DNA of 64,000 bases from Synanceia verrucosa (lineage: Eukaryota; Chordata; Actinopteri; Perciformes; Synanceiidae), in the NCBI GenBank assembly GCA_029721515.1, contig CM056567.1:905507-969506 (forward strand), in the 5' to 3' direction. Under the pieces are notes generated by a model. It saw only the letters and a program-made list of their open reading frames with translations, was not told where the DNA came from and searched no databases. Of this stretch, positions 44,802 to 57,740 are shown piece by piece. Every line of letters begins with the position of its first letter. The stretch's first letter is position 1. The position numbers and the translations under genes were made by a program.

Positions 44802-45383
44802 AAGAGGTTTGTCACCAGTGTCTTAAAAACTGTATCTTATGGTCATGTGGAGGATTAATGCAACAACTTTTTCCACCTATAGCCTTTCTAAATATTTATT
44901 CATTTTTCCATATCATTTCCTGAAAATACTATTTTAAAGCTGCACAGATCAATTTTTTTTATATTAATCCTTTAATACTTCAGTCTTTTTTTGCTGTCCT
45001 AAAGACTTGGAAATAAGAATATTTAATTTAATGCACCTTAAAGGAATGCAATAATAGTTTAAAATGGTCAAAAACACAAAACAGAATTTGATTTAAGTTT
45101 AATTAATTTAATTTACAATAGGTTTTTGTGAGTTGTTGTTTCTAAATCTGCCATAAAATGGAAATACTGTGAAATTACAGTAATGTCAGATGTAAAGATT
45201 AACGTCTCATCTTTCAGAAACCGCTGGCACAAACTGTTATGTAATTAATCCAAAGTGTGTGATGTGTGAGCAGTAGATGTGGAAGGTGTTGCTCTTCGTT
45301 ATGAACTCACAGATTAATTATCGCCTCACTGCAGCGTCTCTCTGCTCTATGTGCTGTTTTACTTTTGGTTTGACCACAGATTA

Positions 45384-45500
45384 TATAAGACGTGGACGTC
45401 ACGCTGGTGGTTTGACTGCAGTTTTGGTCGCCGCCATCTTGTTTTTTTGCAACCAGAAGCGACACCAGAGGGTGGAGCTAAGTCCAGCTGAACACTACTA
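45384..45500 (-). repeat. Dispersed repeat family Y, copy 4
   Basis: Plus-strand order is ATATAAGACGTGGACGTCAC, then TTTTGGTCGCCGCCATCTTG, then TTTTTTTGCAACCAGAAGCG and ACACCAGAGGGTGGAGC. It is inverted relative to copies 3, 5 and 6. Confidence 0.75.
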
Positions 45501-46200
45501 CACTTTTATAGCCTATTATTGAAATAAGAGCCGGTCAGCAGCAGTGATGAAGGTTTGACACGTTCGGTGGCACCGTGTCTTCCCCTGAAAACTGGAAATG
45601 CATGTGTTGCCTGCAGCGATCGATCATTATTGTGAGCTCCACTCCTCTGGAGGCTCCAGGCTGGAAACATCATTTCTCTGTCTGGTCTTCAGTCTGTTCA
45701 GAAAAACAGTGACGCTGAGAGACGCTCAGACAGGACGAAGCTTTGTCCTCCAGTGTAACTTATCGCTCTGTTTCTGTATCTATTAGTCACTCTCTTTTCT
45801 ACGTGTCTGACTCGTTCAGCTTCATCTTCTCCTCCATCCTGCAGATGACTGCTGGCAGTTTAACTGATATCGTTTCGTTTCATTGATCGCCTCCAGGTGT
45901 ATATTTCTTAGATATTTCATATGGCAGCGCTTCACTTCCCTCCTGCATTTGAAAGATGAAATGTTTGTCTTTCATTCTCTTCTCTCCATCAGTGTTCAGT
46001 GACGTCTGTTTCTGCTCTGTTGAAGTGCCGTCGTTCAGATTGTCATTGTGTTCAATAACTGCAATCAGCCCACTCTGCGCTGCAGCGTGCATGAGTGTGC
46101 ACGGCTAATTTGTGTCTGACGAGGAAAGAAAGGGCTTTGGCAGAAATTGTCGAGGCTAGCCGTTTGTTTTTCCTTTTTTTCTTTTTTCTGTTCTCTTTTT
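45501..46200. other. Unique sequence, no gene seen
   Basis: Single-copy DNA with short T-runs near 46170-46204. Open stretches here have no domain. Confidence 0.4.
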
Positions 46201-46211
46201 TTTTACTCCAG

Positions 46212-46233
46212 TGACGTCAATGACATTATAAGG
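46212..46233 (+). promoter_or_regulatory. CRE followed by TATA-like box
   Basis: TGACGTCA at 46212-46219 is a perfect cAMP-response element palindrome, with TATAAGG beginning 8 bp later (46227-46233). This tight pair could be a core promoter reading to the right. No coding exon could be assigned to it. Confidence 0.35.
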
Positions 46234-47514
46234 GAGGAGAAAATGAACACCTACAGCAAACCCTTATGATTACCAGCTCACTGAGGTGATGACAATGAAG
46301 TCCAGACCTTCCGCAGCAATAAACTCTTCTCTGGAGGCTTTTCCACTCATGAACGCTTTCGGTGACTTTCCTTTTGTTAAAGGATTTCCTGATGTCTGCT
46401 GACATCCAGACATTTCACAGCATCTCCTTTGTTTCTGGAACAATCCTCTGACTTGTTGCTCACAAACTGAAGCTATTTCATAATCTTATTTATGCACATT
46501 TGTTGCGTTAAGAGTTGCCTGTGTGATTCAGATGTGAATCCAAAGTTATAATGCTTAAGATGTAGCAGGTCTACACGTTCGTGCTTCTTCCTGCTGAAAA
46601 AGTCTGTTGTGTTCATGCATCTAACACTTTCTTACAGAAGGACTTGATGTACTTTTTGCATGCAGGAGCTAAACGTCCTGTCGTCTGTGCATCAGCAGAC
46701 ATTTTCTCTGAGGTAAAAGATTATTCACTGCTTCCGGTTTGGAACATTTTGCTGAAAAGAGCCTTGGGCTTTATGTGAAAGAAAAGCTGCATTGAAGCTC
46801 ATTCATGTCTTCTGTGTGTCACTGAAGACCAGCAACCAGACCGAGGTCTTTTATTCCATCAGCTTCTAAAGAATGAAAGCGAGGTGAACAGATTTAAGAC
46901 AGGAATCATCCTGGTGAGAGGAGTGAGACCTTGTGACGGCGGAAGTGACCATTTAGAGGCTGAAAGCGAGAGATTCTCAGTCTTTGGAGCTTTTAAACAA
47001 CATGAGACGCTTCCTGTCTGCCGCACCGATGGACAGGTGGCGTTCAAGGCAGCCTGTTCAGAAACAGGATTTAACCCACTGTGCACATGTCATATTTACT
47101 CCACCTGAAAGGGAAAGAGAAGTCATTCACAAACCGCTCCGTGCTTCACAGTGAAACATATTATTTGTTTGTCATGGCGTCACTTTAGTCTCACAGCTCA
47201 GGATCAGCCGTTAAGAGTCTGGCTTTGCAGGTATTAAATAAAAACACTGAACTGATGGTGGCGCTTTTGACTCGGTTCGACTCAGCACAGCAGGGATCAG
47301 CATCTCTATTACCTGGACGGAGGTGTGCGTCACCACGGCTACCACCTTTCACTTCCTGTACTCTTCACAATAAATGCCCGCCTTTATTGTTGCTGTTCTT
47401 CCAACAAAGTTCAGATCTTCACCCAGTCGAAGGAAACGACCAAAACTGCAGCAGCAGAAGCAGAAACGCTCCACCTTAATGTTTTCTGCGCCAGTATTTT
47501 GACAAAAGTGTTTT
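46234..47514. other. Unique sequence, no gene seen
   Basis: The first 150 bp after the CRE look dense and non-repetitive, like a conserved non-coding element. The rest is ordinary single-copy DNA. Open stretches at 46884-47108 and 47225-47479 have no domain. Confidence 0.4.
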
Positions 47515-47705
47515 TTCAGCAGCGGGTTGCCGATTGTGCTCTCTCACAGCCTGTGAGTAATGCTGGGGCTTCTGGGAGATGTAGTCAGAGCATAAAGAGA
47601 CGGTATACACCACAGAGATCAAAACAGGAAGTGGAGACGATCGAGATTAGAGAGCAAAACAAACAGAATCTGGAGAAGAAGTGGTGATTTTGGAGTTAAA
47701 GTGTA
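47515..47705 (-). repeat. Dispersed repeat family Z, copy 4 (inverted, truncated)
   Basis: It contains GCTTCTGGGAGATGTAGT (minus-strand ACTACATCTCCCAGAAGC), GTATACACCACAGAGATC and the CGATCGAGATTAGAGAGC segment, all matching the reverse complement of copy 2. It lacks the part corresponding to the first half of copy 2. A 112-codon open frame across it is not a gene. Confidence 0.9.
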
Positions 47706-47944
47706 AAGAAAGAAAGACACCTTGCTCCCTCCACATCATGTCATTGTGTTAATATATTTACAGTAGGAAAGACACCTGACTCCTCGTTTATTCGTGCTTT
47801 AACAGATTCTAATGAACAGTTTCCTGCTCTGACACTGAACTGATGTTTGAGATGACCTCAGACTTGTTCTCCTCGCCGGCGGCTCGGCGTCAGTGTTTCC
47901 TGAGGTCACTTATTATCACAACAAGCAGCCGACGACAGCCTCGC

Positions 47945-47965
47945 TGACGTCAGCGTCCTTATTGG
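47945..47965. promoter_or_regulatory. CRE with inverted CCAAT box
   Basis: TGACGTCA at 47945-47952 is followed by ATTGG (CCAAT on the minus strand) at 47961-47965 in a GC-rich patch starting about 47870. The pairing is promoter-like; no exon follows in either direction that I can support. Confidence 0.35.
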
Positions 47966-48669
47966 ATTTCTGTTTGGGTTCTGGTGGGTTGATATCTGTC
48001 CTGAGGAACAGGATAAGAAGCCCAAATATTGGTAAACGTCATCATGAACAGCTACAGTTGTATTAAGTCAGTTTCAGAAGGATCTAGAAACCAGAGGAAC
48101 TGAAATATAATTTCACTGTTCTGTCAGATTGCCTCTTGTTAGCTTGAACCTGCAGCAATTAAAAGCTGAATTGAGCGTCGCAGGTCTCTCATGAATATGG
48201 AGGAGGGAAACTCTGTGCGTCATCGGCTTCCTCGGCCTGTTTGGCTTTGATCAAGGACTCGTCAGGTTGTTGTGTACAGTGTGGATCGCTGACACACCTG
48301 CCCACACACACACAGGAAATACTGACTCATTTTTCAACATACGAGCATGAATGTAGTAAAAAAGGTAATCATAGTTCCTGTGAGATATAAAAAAAAAAAG
48401 ATTAAAACTCCACTTAGAACATTATTGTCATTTTACTGCAGAATGACAGGAACTCATTTTGACTCAAAGAATCTGTTTTTTGTAAAATTGGGCCTGACTC
48501 ATCACAGTAATATTTATTTCAGGATTGTATTTATTATTACACAGCAGATATATAAAAATATAATTAACCTCTGCACATTTCTCAGTATGGAACAGTGTCA
48601 TCCTCCCTAAAATATGAACCAGCACTTGTTAACAAACTGTTGAAATTCAAAATAATAAGCTCAAAGCTC
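47966..48669. other. Unique sequence, no gene seen
   Basis: AT-rich DNA with a short (CA)n at 48303-48314 and an A-run near 48390. Nothing coding. Confidence 0.4.
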
Positions 48670-48875
48670 TTTACACTACGTGCCCCACTCACACATTCAC
48701 ACACACACATTCATACACTGATGCCGGAGGCTGCCATGCAAGGCACCAACAGCTCATCAGGAGCAATTTGAGGTTCAGTATCTTGCTCAAGGACACTTTG
48801 ACATGCACCTGAGGGGAGCCAGGATTCAAACCGATCACTAAACGACCTGCTCTACCCACTGAGCCAAGCCGCCCC
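48670..48875 (-). mobile_element. tRNA-derived SINE
   Basis: Read on the minus strand, it begins GGGGCGGCTTGGCTCAGTGG and continues GTAGAGCAGG, then GGTTTGAATCC. These are an A box (48849-48866) and a B box (48822-48832) at tRNA spacing. The tRNA-unrelated body includes GTGTCCTTGAGCAAGATACT and CTCCTGATGAGC, followed by a CATTCACAC-rich tail. I recognise this as a very common teleost SINE type. Confidence 0.88.
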
Positions 48876-49582
48876 ACATAGTAACAGGATTTTAAATGTC
48901 CAATGGATATATGTAGGAGTGTGAGCTGTAGCAGACAAACTGAACTCCTGGACTTGCTCTGCACTCAGATGGGATTTCTTTGGGGTTCCTAGAAACTCAG
49001 AAACAAGGTTATTAAACAAACTGCAGCTGATTAACCTGCAAATGAATCTACGGACACAAGAAGTGTCGGTGGAATTCCTTTAATTGGAGTCTGCTTGACA
49101 GCCTGTTCTACATATTAACCATGAGCCTCAGTGATGTTTGGTTCAGCCTCTCTGCCTTATAGAAAGAGTCTGAAGGGCTTTAAATGACAAGACGCTCATG
49201 AAAGCAGCCAGAAAATATCTTTTATGCATGAGCTGCTGGCGCTGTGGCGTTCAGGAGAGTCCTCTCATTAATTCCACATTAGATTCATCAACTGACCGTC
49301 TGCAGGATGATTATTGTCATGTTGTGCTGCATCAGTGTGGTGGAAGTGTGTGTTCACACTGAATTCATTCATTCAGCTTGTTCTCTCAGCAGGAGGAGTC
49401 CTGTTCACTGAGGAGTCTGATTCCAGGGATCATCTAGAGGTCATTTAGAGGTCACAGGTTCATCAAAATCATCTTAAAGTTTCACTTTCAAAGCCTTCAG
49501 ATTGATGCATTTAACCACCACCGCTCTGTCTGCTCTTCCTGTTTCCTCACTTCCTGTGATGTCATCGTTCACGTCCTTAGTT
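48876..49582. other. Unique sequence, possible conserved non-coding element
   Basis: The stretch 49060-49320 is dense and non-repetitive with TTTAATTG, TTATGCATGAG and CATTAATTCC (homeodomain/POU-like cores). It is a candidate enhancer by appearance only. Confidence 0.3.
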
Positions 49583-49602
49583 CAGACAGACAGATAGATA
49601 CA

Positions 49603-49638
<36 letters not shown>

Positions 49639-49707
49639 TAGAGAGATAGATAGATAGATAGATAGAGAGATACATAGATAGATAGATAAATAGATAGATA
49701 GATAGAC

Positions 49708-49746
<39 letters not shown>

Positions 49747-49807
49747 CAGATAAATAGATAGATAGATAGATAGACAGATAGATAGACAGATATATAGATA
49801 GATAGAC

Positions 49808-49838
<31 letters not shown>

Positions 49839-49917
49839 TAGATAGATAGATAGATAGACAGATAGATAAATAGATAGACAGATAGATAGATAGATAGATA
49901 GACAGATAGATAGATAA

Positions 49918-49950
<33 letters not shown>

Positions 49951-49985
49951 TAGAGAGATAGATAGATAGATAGATAGAGAGATAC

Positions 49986-50018
<33 letters not shown>

Positions 50019-50110
50019 CAGATAGATAAATAGATAGATAGATAGATAGACAGATAGATAAATAGATAGACAGATAGATAGATAGATAGATAGACAGATA
50101 GATAGATAAA

Positions 50111-50154
<44 letters not shown>

Positions 50155-50166
50155 TAGATAGATAGA
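49583..50166. repeat. (GATA)n/(GACA)n Bkm-type microsatellite
   Basis: About 145 tetranucleotides, mostly GATA, with GACA blocks and scattered GAGA, CATA and AATA variants. A segment GACAGATAGAGAGATAGATA and its flanks around 49630-49690 recurs about 308 bp later at around 49940-49995, so half the array is an internal duplication. The 201-codon minus-strand frame (YLSIYLSV) is a repeat translation. Confidence 0.97.
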
Positions 50167-53100
50167 GCATTTTTTCCTCCACTCCCCTTCAGCAGTGAGT
50201 CATCGTCGCCCCTGACCTCCCTCCAGCTGTGGCCTCCAGATGTTAAAGCTCAGTTTTCAAACCAGTCTGCACTGCACTATTTTATTTTATTCTATAGGTC
50301 AACATCCACACTGTGAAAATACATTTTAGTCATCTGATAGTTGTGTTTAATAATTGTCTGTAACGTGTTTATGCTGCTGTGGCGGGTGAATTTTGAGAGT
50401 GAAAACCTTCAATTCTATAAAATGATTCAATAATTCAAGTCGAGGGCAGATCATGACATATAAAAACATGTTATTCGCTCTCTAGTTAAGAGTTATCTGA
50501 GAAGATGCATCATATCTCTGCACTAAAGTGAAGTAAAGGAAATGACTGACTCCAGCTGATTGTTTTTTTAGTCTCTTTCCTGATGTTTTCAACAGAAGGC
50601 AGAAACTTATTAATGCCAACATTATTTTACCAGAGAATGACAATAAAAAGCACAACAGAGTAATAAGTAATATATAAATATGACTTTTATAAGAAGCATT
50701 AATAACCCCACAGCTGTGAAGAATAACGATAAAAGTAAGCTGCATCCAGTGAACTAAAAGAAACAGTAATAAAAGCGTACCATAACATCGAAAAATAAAA
50801 TACTGCACATGATATTCTGTCACTGTGTTACTGATTGAATTATGGATTATATTTTGATGGATCTTCCTCAAGGTCCTCTGAACATCAGCCTAGTTTAGCA
50901 TCATGACTGGGAGCAGCTTCCCTTATCTCAGTTTAATCTGACCTCACTAAGATGTTTTTGTGTTTAGTTGCCAGAAAAATAATTCAGTGAGTTAATGAGC
51001 CACCGGCTTGTTTTTGAAAGGAGCAGAGGATGTGCAGCCCTGCAGACGACACCAAACATTATTATAAGAGCAATAAAAATAAGTGTCTCAAACCCTTAAG
51101 GGTTTTTTACACAGAACGGAAATGATTTTCCAAACAGAAGAAGCCGGTTCATCCTCAGAGACGCTGAGGTTCAGAAGGCGTCTGTGGAGGAGTGTTAAGG
51201 TCACTGGATGTGTCACTTCTGGATGAATAAGAGCGACGATGAAGGAGCACTTCATCGCTAACAGATGAAATTTAAGGACAACTTTCTGTTGTGCTGAGTG
51301 AATGACGCAGACGTCTTTGTGAATGGATGAAATAAATAATGACATCATGACTAGAAGTGTCTGGAGGAGCATGAAGAGGAAATGACTTCATATGAAACTC
51401 TGTAATGAACACCAACATCAGGCTCCCTGCAGAAAAAGGAAGGATATTGATCCTCCTCATGATCGGCCGTTTTCCTTCAAATCAATTAATATCAGCACAG
51501 AGTGTCTGGAAGCATCTCTTTCTGTGTTCACACCACAGACTGTAAACAGGAAGTGTTTTAAAGCCTTCAGTTAATGCGCACTGATCCTGGACAGAAATCT
51601 GAATTTAAATGAAATGAAATGAGGTGCACACATCATTCACATGTTTAATGACAGGATGAATTAAAGGGAAACTCCAGGAGAACAAAGAAAGTTTTAAAGA
51701 CTCGGCTGTGAATCAGAATTAACACGACTTATCAGTAAGAAGATGATGATGAAGATGATGATGAAGATGAAGCTTCTGCCCACAGAGAAGCAACAAGAAG
51801 AGCGTCTCGTCCTCCACCGTCTTTAAATAGCCTCCCGTGACTCACTCTTCATTCACAAACACATCATGGACATGGTGACAGCAGAAGACATGAAGGTGAC
51901 AAACGAAGGCGGTGATGGAATATTAACGAATCCCTTTGGATCACGCTCCATGTGTCAAAACACATTTTGGAAAACAGCAAACAACTTTAAGAAAAACAAC
52001 AATAACAACAAACATCAAATTTAAAGAACCAGAGGAAAAAATGCTTTCATGTGTCGAAACCCCTGAAAATAACTGTGCTTTGTTTCAATGAGTCACATGA
52101 TCTGTTCAGGAAGTGACCAGCGCAGGTGTTCCCCTTGACTTCATTAATTAATGAACTAATTACAGTCTCATGTGTTCGCTTTCTAATCACTTTAATCAGG
52201 ACGACAGTCAACAAACAGACTGAGCTAACGTTAGCGGCACAGCGCTAAACCGTAGCACTGCCAGCCGCCGTCTCACTTCCTGTTTCTCCTAAAGCTGTCT
52301 TTCCATCTTTGTGTCTTGAAAAGCATCACTTGGGGTTATAACAACAATAATAACAATAATAATAACGAGCCGTGTGTTTTGTTTAATGCATGCTAACACT
52401 GCTAGCATCAAGCTACAAGATCATTTAATCACTTTCTGCTGCATGTCAGTATTGTTTCTATCAGCTGGTGGATTTCATGAACATTATTTACAAGTACAGC
52501 CGTTCATATCTTTATATTAGCTTCTAATAACTGTTATCATGTTTCATATAATTTCAGATTTACAGAGACGACAACGGTAGAAAAAACTTCAGCCTTTTGA
52601 ACACTTTGCTGACTGATGTCACTGCAGTTTTTGGGAACCAGAGGAGAGAAACTCAGAGGGTCATTAGTATTAATATCCAGGTTTAATAAGACTAAAGCAT
52701 CACACCCTGGACCTTTCCTCTGAACAACATACAGCTTGTCATCACACTAAAGACTGCAGAAATAATGAAGACAAAGCTTTGCTCTAATTGTTTTGTGCTC
52801 CTGAGCAGACCGTTCCTCTGAGCTTCGTTAACTTTTATGGCAGCGAGTGCGTCTCCTCGTCCCCAGAGGGACGAAGGATGACGCTGCCCTGGTGTCCAGA
52901 GCCTTCAGGGCGTCCAGAGCGTCCAGGACGTCAGAGACAGACAGACCCAGGCCTCGACGTCTAAAAAGTGAAGTCACTGGACAATGACACATTCTAGTGA
53001 TGTGAGTCTGAATATTAATATATCATCATCATCTACTATTGTCTGTGAGGAGAAATGTCTACCTGAGTATTAATATGTCATCATCTTGTATTGTCTAAAG

Positions 53101-53824
53101 TCATAAATAGATGGATCAGCTGCTCTTACAGCGAGGAAATGTGACACACCTGCATGAAGGTGCACTATTATTAGTTCGTTTCCATACTTATTTGATGATG
53201 TTTTCCCTTAACTTAACTAAGTGGAACTAACATAAGAGCGCTGAAGCTCCAGACTGCAGCAGGACTCCTGTGTGCATCTCGTATTTGTCTTCATGAAGGA
53301 CAGCTTGCTGTTAGCATGACGCTCGCTTATACATAGAAATTTGTGTTTATTTCACTAATTTGATCATTTGAATTTTACTGGTTCCTGAACTCACAGGAGA
53401 AGTCGTCTCTGAAGTGAACACTGTAGTCGTTTCCTATTAATTAAAGGGGCGATCAGTGAGACTTTTACTGCCTCTGAGCACAGAATGATGCTTTGATCTG
53501 TTATTAGTTTACAGGATTACTACTATGATCGTGTTCAGTAACAGAGCTGTTAGTGCGTCCACATCATATTTACCCTAAATGAATCTCTCTAGTTTGTCTC
53601 CCTCTGGCTAAATTCATCATTATGTTTATAATAAACTCTCATGTAACACTGCCTGTATGTGAGGCTTCATGTTAGTCTAAATCTAACGGTTCAGTGTTTG
53701 GGCATCACTTCAGGTCTGAGAAGTGAAGCTGAACAACAGTCTGATTCATTCCCTCTGGAAACATCTCTAGTTTACAGTCTTCACTTTGAGTCAAACAGAC
53801 CGTAAAGCAGAGGATGCTTTAGGG
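50167..53824. other. Unique AT-rich sequence, no gene seen
   Basis: About 3.7 kb of single-copy DNA. Small items: a perfect 14-bp palindrome AACCCTTAAGGGTT at 51091-51104, (GAT)n-like DNA at 51741-51769 and (AAT)n at 52340-52365. The minus-strand open stretch at 50482-50871 (129 codons) is AT-driven with no recognisable domain. Confidence 0.45.
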
Positions 53825-53937
53825 CGCAGTTCTGGTTGCAAAAAACCAAGATGGCGGCACTCAAAAAGCTTCAAAATGGCTGCAAACACTGGTGTCTTCC
53901 CAGTGACCACATCCACTTCGGACACACAGTCTATGTT
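53825..53937 (+). repeat. Dispersed repeat family Y, copy 5
   Basis: CTGGTTGCAAAAAACCAAGA followed by TGGCGGC, GCTTCAAAATGGC, CAGTGACCACATCCACTTC and CACAGTCTATG. Same order as copy 3. Confidence 0.75.
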
Positions 53938-55681
53938 AGCATGTTAGCATTGAGTGGTTAGCATCAGAACATTGTGCAGCTGTGGCTAACAGGTAGCTCT
54001 GTAGCATGCTAACAAATTTGATGTGGATGAAGTTATGATGTCATCCATTCAGAGATATTTCACTGTAATCCGTCCAGATGTTGTAGAGATTTTTTTGTCG
54101 TCTTTTCATCATGGAAAACTTTGCTTATTGTTTAAAGTCGGTGGTGATGAATAGTTGCAGAATATTTCCTTTTCTAAACTGTTTCCTGCAGCTCTTCATG
54201 ACTGCTCAGCTCTACTGAGACAAGGGCTGGAGTCTAATCAGACAAATGAAACGCTGATTTAATATCATATCCTGGCAACTATCAGTCTAGATATCTATCA
54301 CAGTGTGTTCAGTTAATTCTTCTGCAGACACCACGTAGCATCTGACATTTCATTATGTCTGTCTCTTTCTCTGGCTCCTTCTTTCTTCTGTCTCATCATT
54401 TTAATTTGTTTCTATGATTCCCCCGGTGAATTTCACCATCCACCCACAACCGTCACCTTTCCTGAACACATTCCTCAACACAGATATTAGATTTATCAGT
54501 TGAAGTCTGTATCAGTGAGGCAGGAGTGGGAGGGATGCTGTGATCCCGAGGATATCTTCAACATGTGCTGCAAAGCACCACGTGCAGCTCGGAGAGGCCG
54601 AGATGCCGGCGGTGGACTCGCAGGACGCCGCTGACGCCTGGGCTGGAGGAGGTGGAGGAGATTTACTGCACCTGATGACGCTCATGCAGTGAGCAGCAAA
54701 CTAAACCAGAGGAGTCACACAAGAGCAAAACTTTCTTAACTTCTTGTTTATTCAGCACAACAACATCAGGCTGCTGAGTTTGACGTAGCGTCCGTCGTGT
54801 TTGCAGAGGTCTGCTCAGAGGAGGCTGGAAACATCCAGAAAACCCTCCCACCCACCAGCCTGACGCAGCCATGGATCTCACCGCCTTTATTCCCCTCGAG
54901 GTGCGACATGGAGCGCTTTAAGTAGTGTTGTGCAGCAGTGAGAAGCTGTGCAGCGAAGGTAGAAGCATTTCATCTCAGACTTCTCATGCATTCGATTTTT
55001 TCTCTACAGATTCAGGAGCAGCTTTTTTTTAACGTCCCTTATATGCTCTCATAGAGCTGCTGCTGATCATTACATGATCTATCAGCTCTCTGTGCTAACT
55101 GTCACATGATGCTCTCAAATGCATTCACAACTTTCCTAACAAGTATGATCATTACTGGATGTATGCACAGATATGAGCCAGATGTCTCCTCAATAAAAAG
55201 CTGTGGAAGTGAGGGAGGGGAGGAGGACTGCAGCACAGAAGGAATACAAAAGACAAGGACGACCGGAAGTGCTGCTCGTCCGGGACCAGCCTGCGAGGGG
55301 CAGAAGAGAGCTGGAGACGACCTGTTAGAGCCCAGGAAAGCTCAGGCTGAGGTTACTACAGGACGTCTCCAGCGCTTAGTCATACAACTACTATCCAGCC
55401 ATTGATTCTGCAAGTTTCCTCCATCAGTGCTGACTGCTGGTCTGCAGACAGGCAGACTCACACACTGGTTCATCACACTGATCCATGGTGCTCCATGCAG
55501 AAACATGTAAAGACACTATGAGCAAAAACTTCAACCCGTGACGCACATCTGTCTCCACGCTGGGGATGACATCAATACGTCCAGTCGCACACTGGTCTGA
55601 CAGTGATTCATCACATCAAGAATAATCGAGACGGAAACAATGAAAACTGGCTCAATAAGTGACTGTCAGCGGCCTCCTGCT
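53938..55681. other. Unique sequence with a GC-rich patch
   Basis: The GC-rich patch at 54570-54690 has an open plus frame ending DLLHLMTLMQ-stop. The stretch 54815-54931 is open after a TTTGCAG site and ends ERFK-stop. Neither has a recognisable domain or a partner exon, so neither is called. The rest is ordinary. Confidence 0.35.
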
Positions 55682-56005
55682 GACCCACAGAATATTTAGT
55701 ACTATGACTCTGAAAACAGTGAATATCTCAAATGAAAGAAGAGACTCTCTATTTCATCATGAAAAAAATGTTTGTTTTTACCTTGTTCCATTGTTGTTTT
55801 ATCAGAGGTAGAGTAGAGGACACTTTCACCAAAATCACCACTTTTTGTCCACATTCTGTTTGTTTTGCTCTCTAATCTCGATCGTCTCCACTTCCTGTTT
55901 TGATCTCTGTGGTGTATACCGTCTCTTTATGCTCTGACTACATCTCCCAGAAGCCCCAGAATTACTCACAGACTGTGTGAGAGCGCCCTCTTGTGCCTGC
56001 TGCTG
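55682..56005 (+). repeat. Dispersed repeat family Z, copy 3 (5'-truncated)
   Basis: It begins at GACCCACAGAATATTTAGTA and continues as in copy 2 through ACTACATCTCCCAGAAGC (55937-55954) to GAGAGCGCCCTCTTGTGCCT. The 5' truncation with an intact 3' side suits a retroposed element. Confidence 0.9.
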
Positions 56006-57740
56006 AAAAATGAAAGACGTATATAAACATCTTTGGCACTCAAAGAGTTCATATTTGACAGCTAAAGATCCCCCATAAACCTCTTTGTATTTCCTGTAGC
56101 TGACAGGAAGTGAACTTGGACCAAAGTTGTTGTCTTGGCAGTGAGAAGGCCTTCACAATATCCAGTGTTCAGATAGCAGCAGACAAAGAGCAGTGATATC
56201 TGTCCCTGCAGGTTAGCGCCACTGTTGTTAGCCTGTTAGCACTGTGCTTTGTGCACCTTTAATGTTTACTGTATCCCTGCAGATATTGAAAGGCCTCCGT
56301 CTCTCTCTGTGCATATGATCAAAGCTGGTTTCTGGGGGAGGAAGCCGTGATGTGATCGTCCAGGCTGCTCAGTGTGGGGGAGGGAGGCAGGTGGGAACCA
56401 TTTTTAGCCCTCATGCTTCACACCGGCCCACTGCAGGGCTCTGGGTGGGAGTGGACGCTGTGTCAGCGGTTACTCATACTACGACTTGTAGTGATGATCA
56501 ATAAGCAAATAGAAGCATGACTTCTGCTTGTCTTGGTGGTTGTATTACCAGTGGCTCTGCAGGGATGAACCAGTCTGCTTCCTCTGCACTGACCATTAGT
56601 TATCTCTGTTACTTTGAAGAGCATCACGGGAGCAAACCGTGAGCTAACGAGCTAACGAGGCGCTAAAGCCTCATGAACACAGAACATTTTGCAGAAAGGA
56701 AAAACGCCAACACATCCTCCTGTACATGTGACAAACCTCAGCTCACTTCTGTCAGATTAGTTGAGATTTCTCTGCCTCGTCCATGTCGCCTTAAAAGCTG
56801 AGGCCGAAAATTCAATTTTGACTTATTGAGCTTTCAGTCATAACATAAAGACATGTAATAAACTAATACTCTGCAGCAGCTACTGAATGCACCTGGAGTG
56901 TGGGATTGTTCCATCTCAGTGCTGTTAAAATGAGTTTGCATGTTATTTAAAATGCAGTTATACTGTATATGTAAGCCGGCTAATGCTTTAGCACATCATT
57001 TTCTCTATGTAGGATGCAGCAGATCAGCCACAAGTGGCTTGTTTAACACACAAAATGCATGTTTATTGGCAGTAAAAGAACACTTTTACATCTAGAGTAG
57101 GTTTATATGTTGCTTTATGTTATTTTTATTAATGCTTCTCTGTTGGGACATAATGATGATAAATTAGCGTGGTTTTGAGAAGGCAGCTCTGTGGATCAGG
57201 AACATGAGGATCCCTGCGCTCCTCCTCTGTTTGTCCATGTCTGAATCAAGTGTTTGAGGCTCATCAGAAGGATCATCTCAACATGAACTCAGATGGTTTA
57301 CATCCAGCTTCAGCGTCATGTCAGATGATCAGCTGAAGGGTCACTTCACGGCTACTATTAGCCTCTGCTAATAATCTGAGTAATATCACTTGATAAAGCA
57401 TTTTCTAACACTCCATACTACAACATAAGCAATAACAGTATGCATGATTCATGCTGATATCATATGGGATCAATGTCGGTATCGGCCAGTACTCAAAGCT
57501 GTAATATCGGTGTTGTATTGGAAGTGAAAAAGTTGTCTCGGCACATCCCTGGTTAGCGACTAACCAGATGAACGAGGCGCTCCAGAACCAGCTGTTTCTT
57601 TCAGGATTAAAACTGAGCTAAAAGTCGAATAAATACTGAGCGAATGATGTGTGTATGTTGAATAACAAGACTCCTTTCAGCAAAATAAAAAACCTCTCTC
57701 ATGTAAATACATTAACTGTGACATATTACATAAAGAGCAG
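56006..57740. other. Unique sequence, no gene seen
   Basis: Single-copy AT-rich DNA with no supported exon and no array. Confidence 0.45.

Larger units (their letters stand above)
43961..45383. other. Unique sequence with two X-box-like sites
   Basis: AT-rich single-copy DNA. It includes a short (GT)n-like stretch at 44330-44352 and the two RFX-like palindromes listed separately. No exon supported. Confidence 0.4.

Noticed and set aside
47325..47687. 120-codon plus frame
   Set aside because: Largely the reverse complement of dispersed repeat family Z, which is non-coding in its other copies.
49577..50182. 201-codon minus-strand frame YLSIYLSV
   Set aside because: Translation of GATA/GACA tetranucleotides.
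50482..50871. 129-codon minus frame, hydrophobic
   Set aside because: AT-rich DNA, hydrophobicity follows from T-rich codons, and no start, splice or family evidence.
54570..54931. Two short open stretches ending DLLHLMTLMQ and ERFK, the second after a TTTGCAG acceptor-like site
   Set aside because: No recognisable protein, no partner exon and no consistent frame between them.
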